Below are positions 21,495 to 34,199 of a stretch of DNA of 64,000 bases, in pieces (position 1 is the stretch's first letter; every line of letters begins with the position of its first letter). The translations under genes and the position numbers were made by a program. Origin of the DNA: Silene conica (taxonomy: Eukaryota; Streptophyta; Magnoliopsida; Caryophyllales; Caryophyllaceae); NCBI GenBank assembly GCA_029255685.2, contig CM055316.2, positions 74,477,237 through 74,541,236 on the forward strand, read 5' to 3'. A model generated the notes under the pieces. It did no database searches and was not told the origin of the DNA. It saw nothing but the letters and a program-made list of their open reading frames with translations.

Positions 21495-22326
21495 TCACGG
21501 GATCCTGGAAAAATATTGTGGAAAAGTAGAGGTGTTTGGTATATCCTCTATTCGCATTTCAACATCATCAACAGTGGCGTGAAACGAGTTCATCATCTTG
21601 ATGCGAAACTTGGCGATAACACAAGAGCACCTGTAACAACGTTCTATAAATGCAACAATGCAGAAAGTCCAACAATTATGGTCATATGACGAAGGCAAGA
21701 CAAAGCAACGACGAGCCCTTTCGGGTTGATGCTTGAGAATCTGAACCAGGCTCGCTAATCCGCTGATAGTCGATAGGTATGGTCTCACCAACTCTTGGAA
21801 CCAGTTTAAGTACTGATAGGATATTATGTCAGACAGGCTGGGAGGCCAGAAATCTCTCACAACTTTTAGCATATCTTTAGGGTCGAAAGTTGAGAGGTCG
21901 TAGGTGTAGAAGCAGGGCGTCAATTCCATACCACCCGTAGGATCAATTAGAAACATCCTTAGTGACGGGTCCCCCTCGAAAAAAGCCATCACCTTAACAC
22001 CTCCTTCGTGTCTACGAGCTGAGAAATCAAGATACAAGGATAACATGTCATGGCTTTCCTCGTCCTCATAATTATAGATCTCGTAATGATGAGCAATGTC
22101 ATCATCAAATAAAAGAGACGTTGATGGTACTGGACGAAGGGATCCATTGTCTGAGGTTGGGATCAAAGGCCTCAATTCGAGTACTACGAAGACGAGGCCT
22201 TGAACGACAGGCAATAGTACCCACGGTCTCTACCACGTGGTCTACCCTTGAGTCGGGAATATCAGTATGATCAAACACAAAGTAAATAAGTCCATCCAAA
22301 ATAGTGTGAGACACGACATTATACAA
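21495..22326 (-). pseudogene. Unknown protein-coding remnant, frameshifted
   Basis: Two overlapping minus-strand frames (22326 to about 22105, then 22214 to 21495) read as one acidic, aromatic-rich polypeptide of about 270 residues joined by a frameshift near 22150. Stretches such as FDDDIAHHYEIYNYEDEES and SLRMFLIDPTGGMEL look protein-like. I do not recognise the family, see no membrane segment or signal peptide, and no introns are evident. It may be a decayed host gene of an unfamiliar type. Confidence 0.35.
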
Positions 22327-22391
22327 TCCGGTAATTAAATTAAAAAGGCGGGTCAGGCAACGACACCCAACAACGAAGACTTATTGTATTA

Positions 22392-22664
22392 TTGATTGAT
22401 GGTGTGGATCATATAAATACGCAAGACCATATCCATCCAGTATGTTGGACTTATTGTGTTGATGATGACAAGTCTTCTATGTCTAAACCATTCTTCGGCT
22501 TAATGCAAGACCATATCCATCCAGTATGTTGGACTTATTGTGTTGATGATGACAAGTCTTCTATGTCTAAACCATTCTTCGGCTTAATGAGTTATCTAGA
22601 TATGTTGTTGACAGGTCTCGAACAAGCCAAGGATGCGGAAATGAAGATGGGTCTATACTCGTGA
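22392..22664 (+). repeat. Exact 84-bp in-frame tandem duplication in short ORF
   Basis: 22421-22504 and 22505-22588 are identical. In the frame starting at 22392 they encode the same 28 residues twice (QDHIHPVCWTYCVDDD...). The 90-codon frame continues to YLDMLLTGLEQAKDAEMKMG before stopping. I recognise no family. The duplication is recent because the copies are identical. Confidence 0.8.
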
Positions 22665-23084
22665 TCTACTTAGATGAATTGTGAGGGTATCGGACTTGTG
22701 TTTAGTCTTTGTTTTCGGTCCAACAAAGTACGGTTTAAAATATCAAAATAATTTTGGGATTAGGTTTTTTTCTGAAATGTCTTTCTAAACTAACAAAATT
22801 ATTTTGTGAAGAAAAAATCTTTTTCAAATAAGGAAGTTGTTTCCTAATTGATCTCAAATTGTTATATCACAGCTTGCAAAAAGATTTGATTCCTTCAAAA
22901 GCTCTCATGGGTTGAACAAGTATAAATTTGATAAGACGTATTTACTTATATTTATACCCCTTAAGTATCTATTTTTATGGTCGTCTTTCGCAATATTTGA
23001 GCTATTATATTATATATTCGCTAGTTTCGGATTTAGTTACGGTTGTTATCATTTTAAATACAAATAGGCTTAATTAGTATATTT
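22665..23084. other. No gene seen
   Basis: AT-rich DNA without supported features. Confidence 0.5.
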
Positions 23085-24527
23085 TGATATAGCAGATTAC
23101 AAGACGGAAGAGAATGGACCCAAGAACGCGCTTAATGGATTAATACATAAGACACGAGTCGAAATGTATATGGGTCGAATAATTAACGAACAAGAAGTGC
23201 AAGCCGAATCGAGACGAAAGAAAAGCCCAGCAAAACGTGGACTTGAGCTTTAAGTGGCTTGTTCAATTAACAAAGTCAGAAACAAAATAAGTTGAACAAA
23301 AGAAGGGAATTAGGAAAGAGTACAAAGAGAAGCAGCGTGAAAATGGAATTTCATTCCATCTCAACCAAATCTCTTATCATATTTTAATCCAAATCTCTAT
23401 ACGATTGATTCCGAATGAACCACAAACACAAACCTTGATCAGTTATAAATACACCGTTCCATCATAATGAGAAGGGAGATTCGGAGACCGAATACCCAAT
23501 TATTTTCATAGAAATTGAGCGAAACAAGTGACGATTTGAGACCTATTGGGTCATGAGAGTAGTAGGAGACCGTACTTGGGCGGAGTCTTAGCACACGGTC
23601 GAGTAAGGGCGAATTTGAGGCGGTTCCTGAGGTGCGATATCCGAAGTTCCGACTACAAATTCCGGGCAGAAATTAAGTTCTCTCTACCTCTCGTATACTC
23701 AATTTATGGTTTATTTTCGTTGATTAATTTTAGTATTGGAAACGGTTGATTGTTTACTATTAATCTTTCATTAATTTGTATTCAAAACTTTACTCGTTCT
23801 TAATTGATAGTTGCGATTTTCAGCGGTAATTTGTTATCTTATTGTGGCTGAGATTGTATGCTCAAGCTATTTGTGTGATTCTTGGCTTAGTTCGAGTTAC
23901 ATAATTCGAGTAGCGACTAGTTTAAATTAATCTCTGCAAACTGGGGTTATTTATATTAGGAGTAAAATTTGGTCAGTTAATCTTTAGGTAGTGACGGTAC
24001 CGAAGGATTAATTTGGGTTAATGATATCTTCTTGGTTCGATAATGCTTCTAATCTGGTCTTTAGTAGGGTGTGACAAACTTACATTGGTCGGTTAGTTAA
24101 GAATCGATCTAGGCTTAGTTCAGGTCGATTGTAATCTTAGAGAAGATAGGGAGTTCTTGTTATCTTGAGTTCCGCAATTAATCTATAAAATACTTGATTA
24201 GACGTAAACAATAATTGGTTGACAAGCTAAAATTACCATAAAGATATGAGCTTAATTGGTTATTTGCTTTCGTATTTAGTCTTAGTTCCACTAGTTTATC
24301 ATTTCTATCACAAATCAAACCCCCTTAATCGTACATATTGTTAATAATGTGAATATGTAAATATATGGTATATATGTAAGTTAGTAAATAAAAGTACTCA
24401 ATAGTTAGTTAGTTTTTCCAGTCTCTCCGTGGGATCGACCCTACTTATCCTTTACTATATTGTTATTTTTGAGGCTAAGATAGGTTTTATAAATTGTTAA
24501 TTTGAATGCGCAAACGACCCGTATCAA
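23085..24527 (+). mobile_element. Possible Gypsy-type LTR or solo LTR
   Basis: The segment starts with TGATATAGC and ends with CGACCCGTATCA. Near its right end (about 24429-24450) it has GTGGGATCGACCCTACTT, resembling the GATCGACCC-type motif common near the end of plant Tat/Athila LTRs. No primer site, gag or pol flank it, and the candidate flanking 5-mers do not match, so the limits are provisional. Confidence 0.3.
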
Positions 24528-24568
24528 AATTACTTGTTGTTTTCACTCTTAAAGGCAATATTCTTAAG

Positions 24569-25137
24569 TGTTAGAATGTGACTCGTTTGTCGCATTAATA
24601 TGTCGGAGTTTTATTACGGTGAGCAATAAACTAAGAAGGGATAAAACTGAAACTCAGAATACATGTTGAACATAATACCAGATTAATGATGTCATGATGA
24701 TGTCATCATCATCAAATATCTACAGCTTGTTTCACGGACCGCGTGGGATTCCTATTTTGGTTTCATGAAGAGTTTGTACGTGCATGTACTACATGTACGT
24801 ACGTAATTGTTTTATTTAATTAGTTTATTATTTTTGGTAAGTTGTTTTAGGAATTAGTTTCCTAATTAGATTAGTCTTTGTCAGGGTAGTTTACTATATA
24901 AACACTACTCCGTCTTAGCTATTCTTAAAGGAGAGATTTGTGAGGCAAACACTTTGAGAGTTTTAAGAGGCAGATCTAGAAAAACTCTGTGCTCATCTTT
25001 TGTAATTTGTAATTCTCCCGACATAGTGAAATATTTTCCCTCGCCCTGGTGGATGTAGCTATCGCATTGATAGTGAACCACGTAAATCTTGTGTGTCTCT
25101 TATTTTTGCATCTACTCCGTATCGCTTCCGCACAACA
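24569..25137 (+). repeat. 5' LTR of the chimeric copia element
   Basis: 569 bp, TG...CA. It contains TATATAAACACTACTCCG (about 24894-24911, possible TATA region) and the GGTGGATGTAGC and GAACCACGTAAA pair typical of copia R/U5 sequence. Confidence 0.75.
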
Positions 25138-25231
25138 ATTGGCACCAGAGCTAAGGTTCTGATTTGGGATCTGCTTCCGCGTTAGTTGGTTTTTAGGCGT
25201 TATTTGGGTTTCTTGATTTTCAGGTGAAAAG

Positions 25232-26671
25232 ATGTCGGGAACGAATGTTTTGAATGTTGAAAAGTTCACTGGGAGAAATAGTTTTGGGTTGTGGCAGTTA
25301 AAGATGAGAGCTTTGCTTAGACAGCAAGGCGTATGGTCTGTTATCTCAAAGGCAAAGTCAGCAGGTAGTTCGACTGATGCAGCAAAGACAGCAAAGACAG
25401 ATGCAGAAGTAGTCTTGGAAGAAAAGGCTCATTCTTTAATTCTGTTATGTTTATCTGATCATGTTATGATTGAGGTTGCCGATGAGGAAACTGCTACAGG
25501 TTTGTGGTTGAAGTTAGAATCTTTGTATATGACAAAGACTCTAACCAGCAAGTTGCTTCTTAAGCAGCGTTTGTTTGGTCTCCGTATGCAAGAAGGTACG
25601 TCTCTCAAGGACCATCTAGACAGTCTTAACTCTATCTTACTTGACCTGCGTAATTTAGATGTTAAGGTAGATGATGAGGATGCTGCCTTGATTTTGTTAG
25701 TTTCTTTGCCAAATTCGTTTGAGACTTTTGTGGAGTCTTTTGTTGTTGGTAGAGATTCTTTGACCCTAGAGGAGGTGAGGTCAGCGCTTCACACTAGGGA
25801 TTTGCGCCGAGTAGCGTCAGGTGGTGGTGTTGTAGACAATAGTCCTATGGGGCTTGTTGCTGATTCAGGGGGTTCTAGTAAGGGTAAAGCCAAGTCTAAG
25901 GGTCCTCGTAAGAATGTCTGCCATTACTGCAAGGAATCCGGTCATTGGAAAAATCAGTGTCCTAAGTTAAAGGAAGCTGGTGTTTCTGCTGTTGCACAAA
26001 AAGTTGCTAAATATGATTCTGAGTAAGATTATGCTCTCGTTGTTGATGTTGTTCCACGTTCTTTGGATAGTTGGATTCTGGATACGGGATGCGTTTATCA
26101 TATGTGTCCTAATAGGGAATGGTTTGATTCTTATAAAGATTCACAAGGGGATAATGTTGCCATGGGTGACGGGTCTATTTGTGAGGTGCTTGGAGTTGGT
26201 ACTATTCGGGTTAGGATACGTGATGGTGTTGTTGTCTTCCTAGAAGGTGTTAGGCATGTTCCACGTTTAAAGAGAAATCTTGTATCACTTGGGATGTTAG
26301 TTGATCAGGGCTACAATTTTCAAGGTAATGGTGGTTCATTGTGCGTTAGTAAGGGTTCTTCTGTTGCTTGGAGAGGTGCTAAGGAAGGAACTGTTTATGT
26401 CCTTCAAGGCACTGTTCTGACTGTTGGAGCATCAGGTAATCGTTCTTCTGTCTCTCTCGAGTCTAAGTTGGGGCATATGCAACTTGGACATGTGAACGAT
26501 ACTTTGAAGCACATCCAGTTTGGGTCACTTGGTGATACTCTGGATATTTTGGGTTTGGATAGCTGTAGTGAGAATGGTGGTGTTGACGGTAAGGTGGAGT
26601 CTATTCCGATACAGGTCAAACTACAAGGTTCTCAAGATAAGCTATCAACTTTTGTCTCGTCGCCTCAATGA
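25232..26671 (+). pseudogene. Copia gag and protease, in-frame stop between
   Basis: Gag starts with ATG at 25232 (MSGTNVLNVEKFTGRN), contains the retrotransposon gag domain and a CCHC knuckle CHYCKESGHWKNQCP near residues 230-244, and ends with TAA at 26024-26026. The same frame then reads on through WILDTGCVYHMCPNREWF, an aspartic protease with DTG active site, and a degraded GAG-pre-integrase stretch, to a stop at 26669-26671. The stop may be a point mutation rather than programmed readthrough. Downstream integrase is replaced by noncoding DNA. The product would act in virus-like particle assembly. Confidence 0.85.
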
Positions 26672-27411
26672 GGCGATCTGCGCCCATAAGGTGGGTGGTT
26701 TGGGGCTCCAGGTGGAGCTGTTGTGACTCTTGAAAGAGAGTCGTTGGGATCTCGTAAGGGGTCATTTGAAACTTCGTCGGGAGTTTATTCTTTGGAGCTT
26801 TTGGGTTGGACGTGCTAGTCTAACAGTTTGTACCTTTGATGGAGGTAATTTGTGCTCGCTTAGAATGTTTGGTTTCGACTTGAGTTTTGTTGCCTTGGTG
26901 TAGGCATATTTGTGGTGGTCATGACACCTAGTATACTCAAGTGAGACATTTGTTTTGTTCGTGGCGTTTGTGTTCTTTTGGGACAGTTTGGTACGACGGT
27001 ACATCTAGCCACGTAGTTTGAAGGAGATTTTTTTTGGAGTCTTGTGTGTGTTGTTTTTGGTACACCGTTCCATCATAGTGACATTGGGTATCTCATATAT
27101 TTGTGTTGGCGTTTGGTAGCTTTTGGTCTCTTTGGAGTTTGCTACGTTTGGCCTTCCTTTTGGTATGAAGATATATTGGATACTTAGTACATTTGGTAGT
27201 TTCAGCTTACTACATTGGGTACTTCGTATATTGGTCACGTTTGTTGCACACTTGGTTCGTTTGTCCATTTTTGGGAGTTGTGTTCAAGTCAGAATGGAGA
27301 CTATCGGGACAGATAGTGACTTGAGGATCGATTCCGTAGAAGCTGAATTGGGTTTGGTTCTTCTATGTTGAGTTCGCCTTTTGGGTAATTCAAGTCAAGG
27401 TGGAGATTGGT
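26672..27411 (+). other. Degenerate interior of copia element
   Basis: G/T-rich sequence with no coding domain, ending in a CAAGGTGGAGATTG polypurine tract at about 27396-27409. Pol sequence seems to have been lost. Confidence 0.6.
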
Positions 27412-28211
27412 TGTAACGGAGGCGTCCCGTTACCCAAATAGTTAATTGATAAGGTGATAAGAACAATAAATAACGAATGTAAATAAAGTTGACACAAGGA
27501 ATTACGTGGTTCACCAGTAAAATAACTGGCTACGTCCACCCTGCAAGGAGATCAAACTTCACTATAATGGAGAAAATAGTACAACAGTAGACCGGTACAC
27601 ACGCGCTCAATATGAGCCAAAAGTATACCCTATTCTACCAACAAATATGGTAGTCTCAAAGGGAACAAAAGAGACTACCCAAATAAGACGGAGGACAAAT
27701 TATCTTGAGGCCAACCAAGATCTAAACAAACTCCTCCAATCTTCAAAGACAGACGAACCTCAATAATAGGGCCTGAGACAAACTGAGTTTTCTTCTTCGG
27801 AAGGAAACTCACAAATTGACCCTCTTTATTGTGCTCTCAAATCTCTCTCTTAATTAACCTAGAATAAAACTTGAGTCTTTATATAGTTATTCTACCCAAG
27901 ATAAAATATCTAGACTAATAAGGAAATAAATCAAAATAGGAAATTAATAATTAATTTCCTAATTACTAACCAAAACAAATACCAAAGAAAGACGTGGAAA
28001 CTTAGAACCCAAATCAAAGTCAAAGTCTATAATTATATCCGTCGTATTACGGAGCAACGTAGCATAGCACACTACGTGATTTCCAACGCCGACTTCGGTG
28101 ATGCGTGCGACTCACTGCACGGCTCCCGGATGTCTTTCTTTGTTCTTTATTCTCAATGCTCTTCTCGTCTTTCCGTCTTCGACATAAATTCAAGCCACAA
28201 GTTTTCTAACA
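27412..28211 (-). repeat. Inverted LTR of a second copia family
   Basis: Read on the minus strand it starts TGTTAGAAAACTTGTGG, has ACTATATAAAGACTC (TATA-like, about 27876-27890), GGTGGACGTAGCC and GAACCACGTAATTCC near its end, and finishes CCGTTACA: a complete 800-bp LTR. It shares only general organisation with the 5' LTR at 24569. A short palindrome (GTAACGG...CCCGTTAC) lies at 27413-27433. Confidence 0.75.
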
Positions 28212-28219
28212 TTAAGCAA

Positions 28220-28819
28220 GTTTAAGGATTTTCAAAACTGTTTTTTTGCAAAAGGACGTTAATCAAAGGATTTTATAAAAGCAATTTTGCAAACAGTTTT
28301 TGTAAACCGTACTTTCAAGACCGACATTGATCAAAGCAAGTTCGTTTACTCGTAGGATATTTTTGCTCTCCTTTGTTCAAATCTATTGAATATTTCAAGG
28401 AGACAAAAACTGTAATCAGTCTTTTTCATTCATTCAGTTGTAAAGAAAAATATTTGGAGTACGGGTTGTACTCAAGCTGCACGATCGAGTTGATCGTGGG
28501 GATTGTTTTTGTAATCGGGTTTGGTGATAAAAATAATAAGAGAAAGGGGTGGACGTAGACCTTTAGAGAGTAGGTCGAACCACGTTAAAAATCGCGTGTC
28601 TCGTTCTTATTCTTCTTTTATACTTTCATACGTCGTCATTCAAATTGCATCTTTTCTCTCAACTAATTTTACAATCTCAGCACAGGTTACAATATTTTGA
28701 ACACTCTTCAATACTGTTTAAATTCGTTTGTGTGCTGCCAACGAAATTAGTAGAGTAAAAGACAAAGTTTTAAAAAGAGTACTTAATTCACCCCCTCCCC
28801 CTCTTAAGTGCCAGATCCA
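28220..28819 (+). mobile_element. Copia-type LTR relic (copy B)
   Basis: Second copy of the LTR relic at 1-600. The chimeric copia element inserted just upstream, at 28211/28217. Confidence 0.5.
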
Positions 28820-28965
28820 TAAACTCATCACAGTATATAGAAAACTATGATTCTAACAATATTTCATATTCCGTATTAAGGTAAGTAATTATTCCTAATC
28901 TTATCTTATTTTATAAAATAAGAATATTATATATCATTATATATTATATTATCCTAAAAAAAGTT

Positions 28966-31890
28966 GTTGCTAATTTATGGACGAGTTTTACTCAATCATA
29001 GACATGATTGACCATTATACCTATCGTTTCACAACATTTACAATTTTATTTCACCTTCTCACCCTAACCCCCAAAGTACCCTTTCCCACCACCCCTCGCC
29101 TACGCGCCGCCAACCTGAATTTCCGACTAGACCAACCTCCCCTCCACCCGCCCAGATCTGCGCTGTCTCTTCGATATTTTTTGTGTTCTACCCTCGTCTT
29201 TGTTGCTGTTATCTTGGGAGCAAATTATTCTGATTGTTTTTCTCTACCCCCGAGCTAGAAATCCATGTACAGTCTCATGACTGTTCATACATCATCAAAC
29301 ACTGATTCAACCGAGTTCCTAGGGCAATAAAAGTCGTCGATAAAAACCAGAAACTGCAACAGATTCACTTGAGGTCTGACTGTTCTGAATATAAGTTACC
29401 GTCGGAAAAAGAGAAAGAAAAAGAAGAAACTTCCTGAAAAATATTTGTATAAAAAAATATATGAGGAATTGAAAGTGTAATTTAGTAGCAGTGAACAACA
29501 GAACTGTTGGTAATGTAAAATTTGCAACCAGAATTAGCATGTACTTGAGCAGTTCATCGTTGTTGCCGAGTATTCGAGTAACATGTACTTGAGCATCTTT
29601 ATGCCTTCACTTTTTCTACATTGCTTCCTAATACTATCATAACAGCACCTGCATTAAGGTGAGTCGGGTTTATTTAATTTGGTCGAACTACCTGAACTAC
29701 GCAGAGGAAAATTATTTGCTATTTGTTCTTAAGAAGTGATTGATTTGTTAGTTAAGTCAGGTTTATATACAGTTCTACATTTAGTTGTTTGCTCATCCGA
29801 GTTTAGATTTTTGTTCGCTAGCATTGCCACAAGAGTCTGAGTTATGTGCGTGTAAGTCATGGTTCCGAAACTGCGAAAATCTGTCTATTTTTGAAACACT
29901 TTGTTGCTAAAGGAGTTGATGAATTATGAGCATGTTCAATTATTTAAGCTAAGATTGAAGGAATATTTCAGGCATTCAATTATAAAGAACTAATGTTGTA
30001 ATACAATTTTACTGTTGTTTGCAGCACTATGGTGTTATAGAAACAAAAAAAAAAAGAACATAGCTAAACCATTATTCTGTTACAATTATTCGACAACTAA
30101 AATTACAAGTCCGAAAGTGTTATTATAGACGATGCAGTCTGCCGCGGTGGTTGAATAGAACTATAAAGTAACTGATGATGTTGCAATCAGGGTAATTTAT
30201 AGCCCTCAGGGATGGATCGGAAAATCCCGTCTCAGTCACTATTGGTCGATCTGATGAAAGCACAATTGAATCAATGGAATCCAAAATAACTGATGATGTT
30301 TCTTCAGTTCCAGATAATTCGTATAGTGGGTTTACAGACGAGAACAAGCCGGGAACAGAAAATAAGAATGGCCAGATTGATATGGCAATTAATTCAAATA
30401 ACATTTCTCATGGAACTTTAAGTTGGGTAAATGGCAGCAACAAGTTAAGCTCCAGTTCGAGTTTCAGATCCTTCACTTGTTTTACCTTAAGCCTTTAGTA
30501 ATGAAAACTACAAACGCTTTTTGCAGGTCAGGAAATTGCTGAAACAAATTGTCCATGTATTTTTGTGAAATTGCTGAAACAAATTGAGCGACCAATAGTT
30601 TCAGATTGAAGATATTGTTCGTATTGAACTGTCGATGTTTTTTGTGAAATTGTTGAAACAAATTGAGCAACCAATATGCAATTCTAATTTCATTGCAGTG
30701 TCAGTAGATTTTTCAGTCTGAAAAACTGTATTACACTCCGAGATTTGATGCGTAGGACCACGACTACACTTGATTGAGAGCCTTATCTAGCTTGTTAGTA
30801 CTAGTACTATATTAAAAAAACAAAGGATAATTTGTGAGAAACTAAAAGTTTTGAGGCCAATTTCTATTTATTATTGATTGATTTATGCATTTCTGATACA
30901 TATTGTTCTACTCATTGTAGTATGATGCCGCAATACTTCATACTTCATTTGCAGCAGCCATAGTAACTTAATTCCTATGCTTGGTACACAACCTTGTCAT
31001 TGAATTTTCGGGTGGAAAACTCCATCTCTTGTCTTTATATGATATGGCTGGCAAGGCAGGCATTGAGTAGAGCGAAGGCGGCGAAGCAACTGAAGGTGCG
31101 GCTAAAGACTGACTTCTTTCTTTGTTTAAGGCAGGGCTGACTTGGTTGAAATGAGAGAGGCTGTAGATAGTGGATCTCGTGACCTACGGGGCAGAAGTAG
31201 GATGTCCAAGTGTTATTTGCTAGTGAAAGGATTTAGCAGGTCCTTTGGACTACTACTGTGAATAAGTTTTTGAATGAGATAATGGGCATTGCAGCGTAAT
31301 AACGAAGTCGAGTACTCAAGGTCGTGCTTTAGTTTAGAAGTTTAAGGTAGTTTTTGATAAAAATAAGAATGAAAATTTAAGGTAGTTTTTGACAAAATAA
31401 GAATGAAAATTTAGAGAACACACGTGTGAAATCCAACTCATAAATAGAAATTGGCCTCAGAACTTTTTTTAGGTAGTTTTTAACAAAAAATTAAAATGAA
31501 AGGTAGTTTTTAACCAAAAAAAGTAAGGTAGTTGTTCACAAATGAACATAAATGTAAGGTAGTTTCTCACAAATTATCCAAAAACAAATGAACAAATCAC
31601 GTCATTCATGAAAAAGAATTAGAATTAAACAAACCCTAATTTAATTAGTATAAGCAAATTCTAATATAGAATTAATAAAATTAAGAATTAGAATTAGTAC
31701 CTTAATGATACGAGAATTAGCATCCATGATTGTTTCAAAGACGTATTTAATTAATTTGTGAAGGAGAGAATTTGAAAGAATTTGAGAGAATTAGAGAGAA
31801 TTAGACAAATTAGGTAAAGGACATAATATGGAAAAATAATGAAAAAAAGGACATGATGGAGTAAAACTCGTCTATTAATGAGCAATTACG
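28966..31890. mobile_element. Candidate TIR element (copy B)
   Basis: Second copy of the inverted-repeat-bounded segment at 747-3671. Confidence 0.35.
30196..30498 (+). pseudogene. Exon-like fragment, unrecognised (copy B)
   Basis: Same sequence and open frame as 1977-2279. Confidence 0.3.
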
Positions 31891-32017
31891 TAAAGAAAAA
31901 ATAGGCCGTCTTTAGTCTTGCATTATTTAGCGGAAACGCTTGTTATGTGAACATAGATTTAACCATATTCCTAACAACTCAGCATTTTTAGACAACCTAA
32001 GGCTTGCATACCGAAAC

Positions 32018-32079
32018 TTTTGAGTCCGTGAGTCCATCTAAAGTATCAATGTTATACTGAAAAATATCACGTTTATTTC
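32018..32079 (+). mobile_element. Relic of an E3-family end (copy B)
   Basis: Second copy of the E3-like terminus at 3799-3860. Confidence 0.55.
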
Positions 32080-32917
32080 TACTAACAATTTTTTGTTTCT
32101 TTTTTCAGTATAGCATATTTTTTTGTCCTTTCTTCAGTATGACTTTTTTTTCTTCATTAGTACCAATTTTTGTCCTTTCAGTATTACCTTTTTTTTTTCC
32201 TTTAAAACACATTTCTTGGTTTTTTTTTTTCATAACACGTTTTTTAGTGTAAGTTGTGAATTTGTGATATTGTTTACTCATAACATTAGTTTACCTATGT
32301 CCTTTCTTTGTTCCCCTAATTTTTCTATTGTATATATTGTTACTCTTACTTAAAATAGTAAAGTAATTTAAATAGGTATTTTGAAAAGGTTGGCCTTTAT
32401 TTTATAATCAAATCTACCTTCTAATCTTATCTAGTTTACAAATTGTTTTACTTATTTTCATTCTTTGTTCAGGAAGAATATATCGACTATGAGGGAATAT
32501 TTTATACCTTATTTCTTTTTTCTTTTCTAGTCTAATGTATTGCTATTTCTAATTAAATCTAAAAAATATCAATTTGATAGTTTTGAAAAGTTGGAATTTT
32601 ATTTTATAATCAACTTCAACGTCTAATATAATCTATAAAAATTGTTTTATATCCTAATTCCTTTCTCTTTTTTCCCTAATTTTCCATGTCAATATATTTA
32701 CTACTCTTAATTTAAATAGGTGTAGTGTCTAATATTGTGTACTCATAACATTGTTTTACCTATGTCTTTTCTTTGTTGCCCTAATTTTTTCAGGTGGAAT
32801 ATATTGTTACTCCTACTTAAAATAGTAAAGTAATTTAAATAGGTATTTCGAAAAAAATTGGACTTTATTTTACCCGACTGACCAAAGCTCACCTCTAATT
32901 TCGACAACTTCAATATA

Positions 32918-33468
32918 AGTATGTGTTTGGCCCTGCTTTTCAACTGTTTTTTCAACCAAAGAAATAGAAGTTGGGTCAAACACTAATTTTTAAAAAACTA
33001 AAAACTAATTTTATTAAACAGAAATTCTAAAACTGACTCCTAAAAACACCTAGAAACAGAAGTAGCAATTTGTTACTTCTGTTTCTCTTTTCACGTTGCT
33101 TTAAGTTATTTGAGCGCCAAAACCCAAAAAAATACCGCCAAAACACAAAAATTACCGTCAAATACCAACTTTCAATTTTTTTACCTCTTATAAAATAAAA
33201 TTGTCTGGTGTGAGGGTGAGTCTTACTAGATGTCGGAATTCTCGCAAGTTAATCACGCTCTTTTGTACATATATATATAATACGGAGTATATTTTAGCAA
33301 AAAAAAAAATTTATAGAAACTAGTTAGGCCAAACACGATAAAGCTGATAAAAATAGTTTTTTAAAAATTTTGGCCAAACAGGATCAATTTTGTCAAGAAC
33401 TAGTTTTATAAAAACTCCTTTACAGAAGTAGAAATTCTTTTTCATAAATAAGGCCAAACATGCACTAA
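32918..33468. mobile_element. MITE-like element (copy B)
   Basis: Second copy of the TGTTTGGCC-ended element at 4699-5249. Confidence 0.4.
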
Positions 33469-33552
33469 GTCTAAAACCCCTAGAGTCCAACAGATGGTTA
33501 ATTGGGCCTAGTTATTTTTAAAATGATCAAGAGCATAAAGGCCCACAACATC

Positions 33553-33859
33553 CACTACAAGAATACGAAAAACAGGCGACGGAAAATGGCGACTGTCATC
33601 TGTAGTCGCCAAATTGGCGACTGAAAATAAAATTTAGTGACTGAAATCAGTCGCCAAAATGGCGACCGGAACTTTTCCCCAACTTTTTCCCCACCGACAC
33701 AAAATGACGACTGAACCAAAGATTTGGCGACTGAACACAGTCGCCAAATTTAGAACCAAAATTGGCGACTGAAGCTGCAGTCGTCAAATGTAATATCTGC
33801 AGTCGCCAATTTGGCGACTGAAATTGGTCAGTCGCCAAATTTACTTTTTCAGTCGCCAA
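33553..33859 (+). mobile_element. CACTA terminus (copy B)
   Basis: Second copy of the CACTACAAGAAT terminus and GGCGACTGA subterminal repeats at 5334-5640. Confidence 0.65.
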
Positions 33860-34199
33860 AAAACGCGATAAGAAAACAGAAACTCTTTTCCCCCTTCATT
33901 ATGCGCGTCTTACTTTATCTCCAAAAAACACAAAAAAAGACCCGACTGAACCAAAATCGTTTCCGTCACCACCCACTACTTGCACCTCCACCACCACCAC
34001 CAGCAGCCACCACCACGGTCACGGCCACCACCACCAACAACTTCCCTCTTCTTTTTCTCCTTTATTCAATTGAAGGTTTGTATTCTTTTTTGTTTAATTT
34101 CAATTTTTAGTTTGATTTTTGTTTTGTTTTGTAGATTTAGTGATGTAGTAGCCAATTAGGATCGTCTTAGCTTATTAGGTTGTAGTTAATTAAGTTATA

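Larger units (their letters stand above)
24569..28211 (+). mobile_element. Chimeric copia element with mismatched, opposed LTRs
   Basis: TTAAG precedes 24569 and follows 28211, so 3643 bp look like one insertion with a 5-bp target duplication. The 5' LTR (24569-25137, TGTTAGAATG...ACAACA) is followed by TTGGCACCAGAGC, a primer-site-like motif. Gag and protease follow, then degenerate interior and a GGTGGAGATTG polypurine tract. The right end is not a copy of the 5' LTR: 27412-28211 is a different, inverted LTR beginning TGTTAGAAAAC on the minus strand. Integrase, RT and RNase H are absent, so the element is non-autonomous. Confidence 0.7.
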
